DNA of 64,000 nucleotides from positions 1-64,000 of the forward strand of contig JAZOCA010000130.1 of assembly GCA_045596285.1 (NCBI GenBank), written 5' to 3'. The DNA is from HGM11416 sp045596285. Its GTDB lineage: Bacteria > Bacillota > Clostridia > Christensenellales > Borkfalkiaceae. A model generated the notes under the pieces. The model searched no databases and was not told where the DNA came from. It saw only the letters and a list, made by a program, of their open reading frames with translations. Made by a program: the position numbers and the translations under genes. Each line of letters opens with the position of its first letter. The first letter of the stretch is position 1. Shown in pieces: positions 36,201 through 44,700 of the stretch.

Positions 36201-36353
36201 TATTACTTCATGTGGGGTGTTCACTGGTATGGTGCTATCGCTATAGACGACATTACTTTTGATAAAGTAGACGTTCCTACCGGTCAAACCACTCCTATAG
36301 TAACAAAAGGTCACGCTTACGAAATTACTCAAGACGTTTTATATAAACGTTAA
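33279..36353 (+). CDS. Large lipoprotein, glycosidase-like barrel plus CBM-like modules
   Basis: A 1024-aa lipoprotein (LFSAC lipobox). Residues about 80-400 look like a clan-A type TIM barrel. Features are WSCFEATPGNFDW near the start, an acidic VVELRGYGMVGEWHSGW strand that may hold a catalytic Glu, and a later FGEIGDGYH that may hold a second. A beta-sandwich follows (about 400-530), as in DUF4832-type proteins, and then several CBM-like beta-sandwich modules. It would act on glycan at the cell surface and feed the adjacent importer. The family assignment is by fold appearance, not by a firm signature. Confidence 0.7.
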   Translation: MNKKTLVLVSLLLTSCILFSACVGKKDSSSGLSGVNDAPKSYQESINVGSNEVKVYGSGQEPSSDYITVGFDETNDLLYNNEYQGWVVLEEPLLGGLPSVGYKGNLPEVKAVSLSTGWSCFEATPGNFDWTAMDETIEYWVGQGKTINMRLCTDGLELNQGVVNGCPEWLFHEPYNVPKVINQGDIFADLSSVVYQTELRRFLSAFAKHYTSEDYPYRDAIEVVELRGYGMVGEWHSGWNTYNSIEERTAALCETIDAWREAWGDKLLVLSCTYEFLNNMWGVNSAQTYEDFMYWMGYDYALTLDNITFRRDGIAFALQQWDQRMATDYYYLNTGLPLFGEIGDGYHKHTEDDSYPLFEAMNEALHKWKVNYNTVIGWVAQDFDIVIKNEEEHIEYFNRYQGYRLVPDQVNYSANVKAGDKFYFNSFWSNKGVGRLWVDHDLTVYFENELGQTVYSGADARFTPTAINGGESHYFNLSYSLPENLEKGTYTVKFAITDKEGKPAIEMPISGNDGAKKYYLGQVTVGDNPASDIAGMDDLGSSTSFTAVGNGKITNRLVNVDGTKAIVGEGSAVFAKGKKLENGKTYYISFDYKANKAKKDITITDSSRYLVGAYSDKAGWGDSYSWLDVSNNISHRTATIKVPNDGNEYYVAFGGENDVAQIAIDNVCVASANNLNPEFRINPNYTENKGNGVYEIKSTINQNWAQGLQLKQKLDSYSTYMITFDAQTVTEISGGGFFYVALVDPSMNYDVKKESIKAFTEDRIGSFWTPADYGYMQYSYLFTTEEYTDDWHLVFGVRNRGAVSIKNVKLTKISTDYTYDADDIKNAHNVVPNKNINVDENGLVENFEAGVFNGGAMFPGMSMGVIKRGTHVISGNYSCYVENYNTLHQFYEFNVFCQTNLADVRFSPNTTYRVRFKFMVIADVKPEEGGQFYCLAREDGSFAHDKGIFEWKSGYEVGEVYSVEYEFTTGPASNYYFMWGVHWYGAIAIDDITFDKVDVPTGQTTPIVTKGHAYEITQDVLYKR

Positions 36354-36364
36354 TTAAAAATCAA

Positions 36365-36389
36365 CACGCCACGGCTAACCCGTGGCGTG
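36365..36389 (+). other. Perfect 10-bp intercistronic stem-loop
   Basis: CACGCCACGG pairs exactly with CCGTGGCGTG around CTAAC. It is followed by an A-rich run, not a T-run, so it is unlikely to terminate. It lies between the large lipoprotein and the binding-protein gene and may protect or separate the mRNA segments. Confidence 0.75.
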
Positions 36390-36507
36390 GTAAAAAAGGC
36401 TTTGCACGGAAGATGAAAAAAGTTCTTTTAGTTACTTTTTTATTAGTTTAAAGAAAATTTAGTCCTTTGTGCATTGCTATAAAAAAATAATATTTAGGAG
36501 AACAAAG

Positions 36508-37911
36508 ATGAGTTTATTAAAGAAAAGTTTAACTTTGCTTTTAGCGTTAATCACCGCATTTTTAGCCTTTGGTTGTACCGGTGGAGGGAATAATACTTCT
36601 AATAACAACAGCGAAGACGATACCTTTGGCGGAGATTCAACAGGTAAAACGATAGTTCGTTTCTATTCGTTTAACGATACCAAAACCAACGCTGAATTAA
36701 AGCAGGCGTTAGAAGAAGATTTTTACGTAAAATATCCCGATATTCGCGTATCAACCGAAATTTCAACAGGTTCTTTCTACACAAACCTTCTTAACGACTT
36801 TGCTGGAAATACCGAAGCGGACGTATTCGGTATGGAACCCGGTGAAATTTATCCCTTCCTTGCGGCTAATTATCTTGAACCTTTAGATTCTTATTTTGAA
36901 CAATCTGAAGAAGTAAAACTTTCAGACGTATGGGAAATTAACAAAGAAGCTTACGCTTACGATTCTTCAAGCAAGGCGTTTGGCGCTGGTAAAACCTATG
37001 CTGTTATGAAAGACTGGACGACCGACTCTATGCTACTATACAACAGAGCGTTATTTACTCAAGAACAACTTGCATTAATCGAAAAAGACGCTGATGGCGA
37101 CGGTATTGCAGATCCTTTAACTTTTGAACAGTTTGAACTTCTTTGTTCACAACTTATTAAACGTTCAGGTTCTAATATCACTCAGTATTCATTCCTTCCT
37201 GGCCTTGCAGAAGCAAAGGTTTTAGCACAGTTCATAACAAATGCAGGTCTTTCTTGGTTTGATCCTAACAACGGCTATAAATCTACCTTCAACAATGCGG
37301 CAACCAAAGAAGTAGTTAAGTATTATTACGATATTTTAGGTATGAACGAAGTTAATAACGTAGGGTCTACCTTCTATCCCTTATTCTCACAGGGTAAAGT
37401 TGCAATGGTAATGGGCGGTTTATACTGCGTAGAAGCATACGGCTTAGATAGGTTAGATTTAGGCGTTGCTTATCCCCCCGTTAAAGAAGCGGGTATGGAA
37501 AGTAAACCTTACACCACCGGTTGCGTAGGTTTTGCAATTTCTTCAAGATCAAAAGTTAAAGATGCAGCGTTTAAATTTATTGAATGGTATTTACAATATT
37601 ACGGTGAAAAAGATTCTAAAAAGTGCAATAACTTCCCCGCGCTTAAATCTTACGCAGAAGATATGTTAAATCCCGAAGTAAACACCAACCCCACCAGACT
37701 TAAAGCAACTCAAATATTCCACGCTTCTCTTTCTAAAGCAGTTGTTATAGATCGCAACCCATACTGTTCACAAGCATCGTTAGAAAATATTGAATTTACT
37801 TATACGGGCGAATATCTTGAAGGATCTATGTCTTTTGATGAATTCTGCGATACTCTCGATTACGAAATAAATAAGCGCGTACGTCAAGCACAACAGGCGG
37901 AAGGACGTTAA
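36508..37911 (+). CDS. CUT1 extracellular sugar-binding lipoprotein
   Basis: A family-1 solute-binding protein of about 467 aa with a lipobox (LAFGC). The start is the ATG at 36508, with AGGAG 7 nt upstream; the longer in-frame GTG at 36469 has no ribosome site. It binds an oligosaccharide and delivers it to the two permeases that follow. Stem-loops at 36365-36389 and 37929-37991 bracket the cistron, which may raise its share of the operon mRNA. Substrate is inferred only from the neighbouring glycosidases. Confidence 0.92.
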   Translation: MSLLKKSLTLLLALITAFLAFGCTGGGNNTSNNNSEDDTFGGDSTGKTIVRFYSFNDTKTNAELKQALEEDFYVKYPDIRVSTEISTGSFYTNLLNDFAGNTEADVFGMEPGEIYPFLAANYLEPLDSYFEQSEEVKLSDVWEINKEAYAYDSSSKAFGAGKTYAVMKDWTTDSMLLYNRALFTQEQLALIEKDADGDGIADPLTFEQFELLCSQLIKRSGSNITQYSFLPGLAEAKVLAQFITNAGLSWFDPNNGYKSTFNNAATKEVVKYYYDILGMNEVNNVGSTFYPLFSQGKVAMVMGGLYCVEAYGLDRLDLGVAYPPVKEAGMESKPYTTGCVGFAISSRSKVKDAAFKFIEWYLQYYGEKDSKKCNNFPALKSYAEDMLNPEVNTNPTRLKATQIFHASLSKAVVIDRNPYCSQASLENIEFTYTGEYLEGSMSFDEFCDTLDYEINKRVRQAQQAEGR

Positions 37912-37928
37912 CTTCTTTCTGTCGCCGT

Positions 37929-37991
37929 AGGCTTAGCTAAAAGATAATTTAGTTCGGTTTTTGCAAGCGATTAAAATTTAACGCTAAGCCT
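37929..37991 (+). other. Long-loop stem after binding-protein gene
   Basis: AGGCTTAGC (37929-37937) pairs exactly with GCTAAGCCT (37983-37991) around a 45-nt loop. No T-run follows. It fills most of the 132-nt gap between the binding protein and the first permease. Confidence 0.6.
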
Positions 37992-38043
37992 GCGCTATTT
38001 ATTAGTAGGCCACTTGTTTTATTAACATAATCGGAGATATGAT

Positions 38044-38916
38044 ATGAAGCGTAGAAAAATAACGATTTTACAATTTTTTATGTATATAAGTCCGTGGCTT
38101 TTGGGTTTTTCGGTTTTTGGAATTTTTCCACTCGTTTATTCTTTTTACATGAGTTTTCATTCCTATCAGATGGTAGGTAAGCCCGTTTACGTAGGTTTTC
38201 AAAATTTTATAGAACTTTTCACTATGGAAAGATTTTTCTATAAAACTTTTGGCAACACGTTCACTTTTATGGGCGCTACAACGGTGCTTGGGCTTTCTAT
38301 AGGTTTGATATTTGCATTGATGATAAATTCCGTTCCCAAAATGCGAAGATTTTTTCAAACGGTTTATTATTTGCCCGCAATTCTTCCCTTTATAGCAGGC
38401 ACTATGCTTTGGGAATCAATGTATGCAAAATACGGTATTTTAAACAGCGTTTTAGCAACGATTGGAAAAGAATCGGTTAAATTTTTAAGCACGGATAACG
38501 CCATGAAAAGTTTAATAGTAATGGCGGTGTGGGGCGGTATAGGTGGTAAAATTACAATGTTCTTACCAGCTATTGCAAGTGTGCCAAACGAACTTATGGA
38601 ATCTATGGATTTAGACGGGGCTAACGGCTTCGATAAGTTCTTCCACGTTACGTTACCTATGATAAGCCCTACGATTTTCTATTTATTGATAATGGATATT
38701 ATCGGCGGTCTTCAGGCATACGGACCTATGATGATGCTCGGTGGCGGTACTGCTACTATGACTGCAACGTTACAAATTTACAACTACGCAATGGTAGACC
38801 ATATGATGGGGTATGCAAGTGCGTATGCGTGGATAGTGTTCGTTATAGTTTTAGCCGTAACTTACGTATTCTTTAAGTTCGGCGGAGCTAAAGTTTATTA
38901 TGCGGATGGTGATTAA
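38044..38916 (+). CDS. CUT1 sugar ABC permease, UgpA/MalF-like
   Basis: A 290-aa membrane protein with six hydrophobic segments. The EAA loop reads ELMESMDLDGANGFDKF, a variant of the usual EAA consensus (Glu-Ser-Met in place of Glu-Ala-Ala), followed by the usual HVTLPMISPT. It pairs with the permease at 38918. No ATPase gene is nearby, as in the first importer. Confidence 0.93.
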   Translation: MKRRKITILQFFMYISPWLLGFSVFGIFPLVYSFYMSFHSYQMVGKPVYVGFQNFIELFTMERFFYKTFGNTFTFMGATTVLGLSIGLIFALMINSVPKMRRFFQTVYYLPAILPFIAGTMLWESMYAKYGILNSVLATIGKESVKFLSTDNAMKSLIVMAVWGGIGGKITMFLPAIASVPNELMESMDLDGANGFDKFFHVTLPMISPTIFYLLIMDIIGGLQAYGPMMMLGGGTATMTATLQIYNYAMVDHMMGYASAYAWIVFVIVLAVTYVFFKFGGAKVYYADGD

Positions 38917-38917
38917 G

Positions 38918-39814
38918 ATGACGGAATATAATACTTTAAACATGAAAAAACCGAAATCTTTCGTCACTAAAAAGAAACACGAAAGAAGAAAAAACGTGCT
39001 CTTTTACGCAATACTTGTTATGGTTGGCGTTGCAATGGTATTGCCCACTTTCGTAATGATAACTTCGTCGCTAAAAACATACGACGAATATTACAGTTTA
39101 ACTTTTAAATTTTTACCTACGATTTGGGCTTTTGATAACTATTCACGCGTATTTCAGGCAAACGCCGATTTCTTCTTGTGGATAGGAAACACTTTATTCC
39201 ATATGGTAACAAGCACTCTTATTTGTACTTTAAGCACGATTTTCGTCGCTTACGGATTTGCAAAGTTTAGATGCAAAGCGGCGGATATTTTATTTATCGT
39301 ATTGCTTGCAACCATGATGATTCCTTGGGCGGTTACCATGATACCTTCCTATATTATTTGGGCAAGACTTAAAATGACGGATAGTTATCTTCCGTTAATT
39401 TTGCCAAGTATAGGCGGTAGCGCGTATTACGTGTTTATGTTTAAACAAAATATGCGCGGTATTCCCAACGAAATTATTGAAGCAGCCGAAATAGACGGCG
39501 CTAACTCTTTTAGAAGGTTATGGACGATTATAGTTCCCAACATAATTCCCGCGATAGTTACTATGGTTTTATTTACTGCCATGGGTATTTGGGGGGATTA
39601 CTTAGGCCCGTTAATTTATTTAAGAACGCCCGAAAAGTTTAATATCTCTTTAGGGCTTAATATGTTAAGGGCTCAAACGGAACAGGGTAAGCAAGATACA
39701 CCCATGCTTATGGCTGCTAGCGTTTTAATGGCTATTCCTTCAATCGTTATGTATTTTACCGGTACGAAGATTTTCCAAAAGGGTATTTCCCTTCAAGGGG
39801 GATTAAAAGGATAA
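38918..39814 (+). CDS. CUT1 sugar ABC permease, UgpE/MalG-like
   Basis: A permease of about 298 aa with six hydrophobic segments and EAA loop EIIEAAEIDGANSF. The previous stop (38914-38916) and this ATG are 1 nt apart, with GGTGAT as ribosome site, so I favour 38918 over the in-frame ATG at 38900 inside the preceding gene. The stop overlaps the next start by 1 nt. Together with 38044 it forms the channel of the second importer. Confidence 0.9.
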   Translation: MTEYNTLNMKKPKSFVTKKKHERRKNVLFYAILVMVGVAMVLPTFVMITSSLKTYDEYYSLTFKFLPTIWAFDNYSRVFQANADFFLWIGNTLFHMVTSTLICTLSTIFVAYGFAKFRCKAADILFIVLLATMMIPWAVTMIPSYIIWARLKMTDSYLPLILPSIGGSAYYVFMFKQNMRGIPNEIIEAAEIDGANSFRRLWTIIVPNIIPAIVTMVLFTAMGIWGDYLGPLIYLRTPEKFNISLGLNMLRAQTEQGKQDTPMLMAASVLMAIPSIVMYFTGTKIFQKGISLQGGLKG

Positions 39815-40746
39815 TGAAAAAAATAATTTTTGATACCGATATCGGCGGGGACTGTGACGATACCGGCGCGCTTGCCATACTTCAACAAGCGCAAAAGGCA
39901 AATCTGGCTAAACTTTTAGCGGTTACCGTTAGCACTTCAAGCCCTTATGCTTGCGGTTGTGCAGACGCGATAAATCGCTATTATAACAACGTTGTGCCCA
40001 TCGGGCAAACAGATGGTGTTCCACCGGGGGAAGACGTAAATTTCTTTCCGCAATCTTACGGGGCGCATATTGCTAACAAGTTTGAAAATTCTTATACCCC
40101 AAAGGGCGCTAAAAAACCCGAAAATGCAGTAAAACTCCTTCGTAAAATTCTTGCAAACAATCAAGGGGATAAAATAACCTTGGTCGTTGTGGGATGCAAT
40201 ATAAATATCGCAGGGCTTCTTGAAAGCGGGGCAGACGAAATATCACCGCTTACAGGCATAGAACTAGTGAAAGAACAGGTTGAAGAAGTTTCGCTAATGG
40301 GGTGTTATTTCCCAACCGAACAAGTTCCCGAAATTTGGTTTGGAGATTTCAAGATGGAAGCGGAATGTAATATCAAAGTTGATATAAAGTCCGCTCAAAC
40401 GGTGTTTAATCTTTGCCCAGTTCCCATCGTGGTAAGCCACTACCTTATAGGTTGGTATATTCACACGGGCGGAATACTTATTAAAACGCAAGAAAAAAAT
40501 CCCGTTGCCGAATCGTACAAAGTACATTCTAACGGCAACAGGGATAGTTGGGATCCTATTTCTGCGTATTACGCAGTTTATGGTTTAGGCGATATTTTAA
40601 CCGCTGAAAAACGCGGAAAGGTAAGAATAGACGATAATGGTATTTCTACTTTTGAAGAAGATCCTAACGGTTTACACGTTATACTTGAATGTGAAGATTA
40701 TAAAAAGGCGGAAGGTGTGTTAGATAGCGCCATGCAGGGAATTTAA
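39814..40746 (+). CDS. Nucleoside-hydrolase (IUNH) family protein
   Basis: A 310-aa hydrolase of the inosine-uridine nucleoside hydrolase family. The calcium-binding N-terminal motif FDTDIGGDCDD (residues 6-16) is intact, and a later SWDPISAYY segment supplies the expected C-terminal Asp. Its ATG overlaps the permease stop (TAATG). Linked translation with a sugar importer suggests it acts on the imported compound, for example a ribosylated or otherwise N-glycosidic substrate, rather than in general nucleoside salvage. It runs into the convergent AraC gene with a 4-nt overlap. Confidence 0.88.
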   Translation: MKKIIFDTDIGGDCDDTGALAILQQAQKANLAKLLAVTVSTSSPYACGCADAINRYYNNVVPIGQTDGVPPGEDVNFFPQSYGAHIANKFENSYTPKGAKKPENAVKLLRKILANNQGDKITLVVVGCNINIAGLLESGADEISPLTGIELVKEQVEEVSLMGCYFPTEQVPEIWFGDFKMEAECNIKVDIKSAQTVFNLCPVPIVVSHYLIGWYIHTGGILIKTQEKNPVAESYKVHSNGNRDSWDPISAYYAVYGLGDILTAEKRGKVRIDDNGISTFEEDPNGLHVILECEDYKKAEGVLDSAMQGI

Positions 40747-41606
40747 TTTTTATCTGCATAGTTTTTGCTAAATTCCGTTGGCGAAGCACCCGTAATCTTT
40801 TTAAAAGCTTTGCAAAATTGCGCGGTGGAAGCAAATCCAACCATTTCGGCAATTTCGTAAACGCGTAAGTTTTTATTTGTAAGAAGTAATTCGCTGGCTC
40901 TTTTTATTCGCATATCTTGTAGGTATGCGTAGGGACTAATTTTCATAGTCTGTTCAAAAAGGGTGGAAAAATACGTTCTGGAAATACAGAGTTCTTTGCA
41001 CAAAGAAGATATGGTAATAGGTCTGTGCAGATTAGTTTTCATATACATAAGCGCAGTATCTATTATAGATGAAGAAACGGTACGTGGCGAAACTCTTTCG
41101 CTGTTCAACTTTTTTGCGCAGTTAGAAAGTACGCTAAACGCCATAGAATTTACCGCAAGGGTAAAAGCGTGTTCGTTTTCGGGTTGCCCGTTCTTTATTA
41201 TTTTAAGGTAATCCACAAGCGGGGCTATATCTTCTTGCAAAAAAGAAAAAACGGCAACTTTATTAGTAAGCCCGCACTGAGAAAATATTTTTTCTACGTC
41301 CGTACCCGAAAAGGCAAGCCAACAGTACGTCCAGTTAGTATTTTCTTCAGCGCCGTATTTAACAAGGTTTTGCGGGGTTATAAGAAATGCTTGCCCTGCG
41401 GATAGATGGTAAGTTTTACCGTCGCGAATAAAAGTTCCTTTACCGTTTAATACGAAATGAATTATGTGATTATATCTGTAACAAAGCACCGAATTAAAAG
41501 TGTTTCTGTTGTTCGTTTCTTCACCGAATTCACAAACGTTAAAGCCGGAAAAGGCAGGTTGATATTCTATAAAGGTTAACGTGTTTTCTTTATTGATAAT
41601 ATGCAT
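40743..41606 (-). CDS. AraC-family regulator (2)
   Basis: A regulator of about 287 aa with an N-terminal cupin sensor (FVLNGKGTFIRDGKTYHL, GQAFLITPQNLVKYG) and a complete C-terminal AraC helix-turn-helix pair. The pair ends in VYEIAEMVGFASTAQFCKAF. The start at 41606 has a GGAG site about 11 nt upstream; the longer in-frame ATG at 41687 would add an unlikely hydrophobic extension. It lies between the importer operon and the 1502-aa surface protein and likely regulates one of them. Its stop codon overlaps the end of the nucleoside-hydrolase gene, and no terminator lies between. Confidence 0.9.
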   Translation of the reverse strand: MHIINKENTLTFIEYQPAFSGFNVCEFGEETNNRNTFNSVLCYRYNHIIHFVLNGKGTFIRDGKTYHLSAGQAFLITPQNLVKYGAEENTNWTYCWLAFSGTDVEKIFSQCGLTNKVAVFSFLQEDIAPLVDYLKIIKNGQPENEHAFTLAVNSMAFSVLSNCAKKLNSERVSPRTVSSSIIDTALMYMKTNLHRPITISSLCKELCISRTYFSTLFEQTMKISPYAYLQDMRIKRASELLLTNKNLRVYEIAEMVGFASTAQFCKAFKKITGASPTEFSKNYADKN

Positions 41607-41772
41607 AAAGAACAAAACTCCAACAAATTTTTGCAAATTGCAGATATATTGTAACACAAAAAGAACAAAAAAACAAATTATTAACAAAAGGTTTTAACGG
41701 TAAAAGCCGTAAAATATTAAAATTTATACCAAGCATACCTCGCTTGGGTAATAAAAAAGGGAGGAAATAAAA

Positions 41773-44700
41773 ATGGCTCAAAAACGTGGTCGCATAGCTT
41801 TATTAGTTATGTCCATAGTATGCGCGGTTACATTTACAACTGGCATGCTTACCCTCAACGGCGGAACTGCGAAAGCAGCAGAAACCACATTGTACTCGGC
41901 TGATTTTGAGAATTTATCTGATGCGTCAACTGCAGACGATATATTTCAAAACACAGGGATTGCTGGCGGAAACAGATCTATAGTTACCGCACTTCCCAAT
42001 TACATCAACGCAATCTATACTTTCTGGGATAACGGTTGTCAACACCAATCGCTATACCTTGATACAGGTAGAGGTATTTCATCAACCGACGTAAGTAAAA
42101 CTTACAAAGTAGAGATGACTTATCAACACTTTGGTTACGTTGCAAATACAACACTTGGTTTACAAGGTCCTACCACCGGTGATTATAATTCAGCGCTTAT
42201 TTTAAGGGCAGACGGAACTAGCCAAGTTGATAACTACGGTGCTGAACAGTTTGTTTCTGCAGGTAAAGCTGTTTTAGGCGCAGACGGTTGGTGGGATATT
42301 GAATTTACCTTTACCGGTACCGGCGGATACTTATTCCCCATCTTTTGGATGAATTCAAGCGATTACGCTAAAGCAAACGAAGAACTTAACACGGGTTTAA
42401 ACCTTGCTGAATTTAAAGTTACCTGTGAAGACGCTACCGTTTACGAAATGAAGGTAAACGCAGGCATCGATACTAACGACGGTGTATACCAAGCATGTGC
42501 TTTTGCAGCAGCAGCTCCAGTTGTTTTAAAAACCATTGCAGGTACTGAAGGTATTAACGGAAAAACCTTAAAAGTTACCTATACATTCTGGGAAGACGGC
42601 GGTTGGCAAAATAACAATCTTTACAGCGATACGAATAGAATTAATCTCGTAATGGAAGCTGGTGAAGAATACGTTTTAAGATTTAAAACCAAACTTTTTG
42701 GCCACGCAAGGGAAAATTATATTATCGTTAAGCAATTAGACGCTGCAAACGGTTTTGCTCAAAAGGGCGAAGCGCAAGCGATTTTAAGAGCAGACGGAAC
42801 TTTTGCTTTTGCAGACTATCAATCGGGCGATAGCCATACCTTAGTAGAAGGTAAATCTACCGTAACCGTTGCAAACGGAATTTTCGACGTAGTAATGGTG
42901 GTAAAAGGCTTAGGTTATAATTTCCAACTTATAGGAAATTACTGGTGTAGTGATCCCGTATCTGCAAACGCTAATCACGATACAGGTATGTATTTAGATG
43001 ATTTCACTATCGCTAAATACGTTGAAGACTCTCCCGAAGACCCTGAAGTTCCCGAAGAACCCGAAGTTGATGAAAAGTACGACGTAGTATATTCACAAGA
43101 CTTTAACAACGTTAGCGCTTCAACGTCAGGTAGTGACGCTATGTACCACGCAACAGGCTTTGCTGGCGCTCTTCACGAATTATCTATCGATACAACTGGT
43201 GTTAACGGAAGCAATGCTCTTAAGGGTATTTACACTTTCTGGGACAACGGTTGGCAACACGTTAGTATTTATACGGATACGGGTAGAGTAAATGTTACCA
43301 TGGAAGATGGTAAAGAATATATCGTTGAATTTAAAGCTAAGCTTTTAGGTTCTGCATCAAGCGCTGTTATTAGATTTTTACAACTTGATCCTAATAATGG
43401 TTGGTCTATGATATCTGAAGATCAAGCAATCCTTAATAGCAACGGAACTGTAGATTTTTTCAATATTTCTGGTAATAGCTTAAATAGCGAAAACTGCTCT
43501 TACACAGTTGATGCAAACGGTGTTTACTCAGTTAAAGTAGCTATAAAAGGTTTAGGTCATAGATTCCAAATGCTTGGTAATATGTGTTCTTCTGATTATG
43601 CTGCATCAAATGAAAACCTTGATACCGGTCTTTTATTTGACGACTTTAAAGTATTAGTAGAAAAAGAAGAAACTGAAGAACCCGAAGTTGACGTAAGCGG
43701 AGATTACAGAGTAAGCTACGTTCAAGGATTTGAAAGCGTAGATAGTCTAACGTCAGGTAGTGATGCTATGTATCATGCATCAGGATTTGCTGGGGCTACG
43801 AAAGAACTAGTTATTGAAACTGAAGCTCCTATTAGTGGCAACAAATCACTTAAAGTAGTTCACGAATTCTGGGAAGATGGTGGTTGGCAAAAGGCAAACG
43901 CTTACCTTGATTCTGGTAGAACAAGCAATACTGCAAAAGATTCTATCTACCGTTTCTCTATGAAGGTTAAACCCTTTGGTCACTGGGCTATGCTTGCTAT
44001 CGGCTTTGCTTACAATAACGACGCATCTAAAGACGTAATCTTTATTAAAGCAGATGGTTCTACTTCTGCAGACATTGCTTACAACGGTGCTTTAATTAAA
44101 TACGACGTAACTGAAGAAAGCGGTGTTTACACGGTAGTTCTTTATATGTACGGTTGCGATAGTTATATCTTTAACTATTTCCACATGCAAGCAAGTGATG
44201 CTGCTTTAGCTAATAACGAAGCTACTGGTTTCTATCTTGATGATTATGAATTTGCAAAACAACTTAAGGCAGAAGGCGCAGGCTTAGATAAGAAAGCAGA
44301 ATTCTATAACAAATACACCGGAGGCAACTTCATTACTAACGGTACTTTCACTTCTGTTGAAAGCGTTGCTATTAGTGATATAACTCTTTCTAACGATCAA
44401 TACTCTTACGAAAACGGCGTTCTTACCGTATATGAAAGCGTATTAAAAACTTTAGATAACGGAACTTATACTCTTACTGCGGTTTCAGAAGCAGACGTTG
44501 CTGAAGTTACATTACTAGTAGATAACGTTGCTATGGGTTCAGTTTACGAAACAGATTTTGCCGGTATGCCCGCACTAAACGGTGGTCAAGAAGGTAACGA
44601 TAACTTCTTCTTTAACAGCTATATGGATCCCGGTCGTTTCGATATTTATACCGTTGACGAAGGCGATAATAGATACGTTAAATTTGTAAAGAGTGAAGTT

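Noticed and set aside
41607..41687. N-terminal hydrophobic extension of AraC(2)
   Set aside because: An AraC regulator does not need a membrane segment. The stretch is AT-rich intergenic DNA and the ATG at 41606 has a GGAG site.
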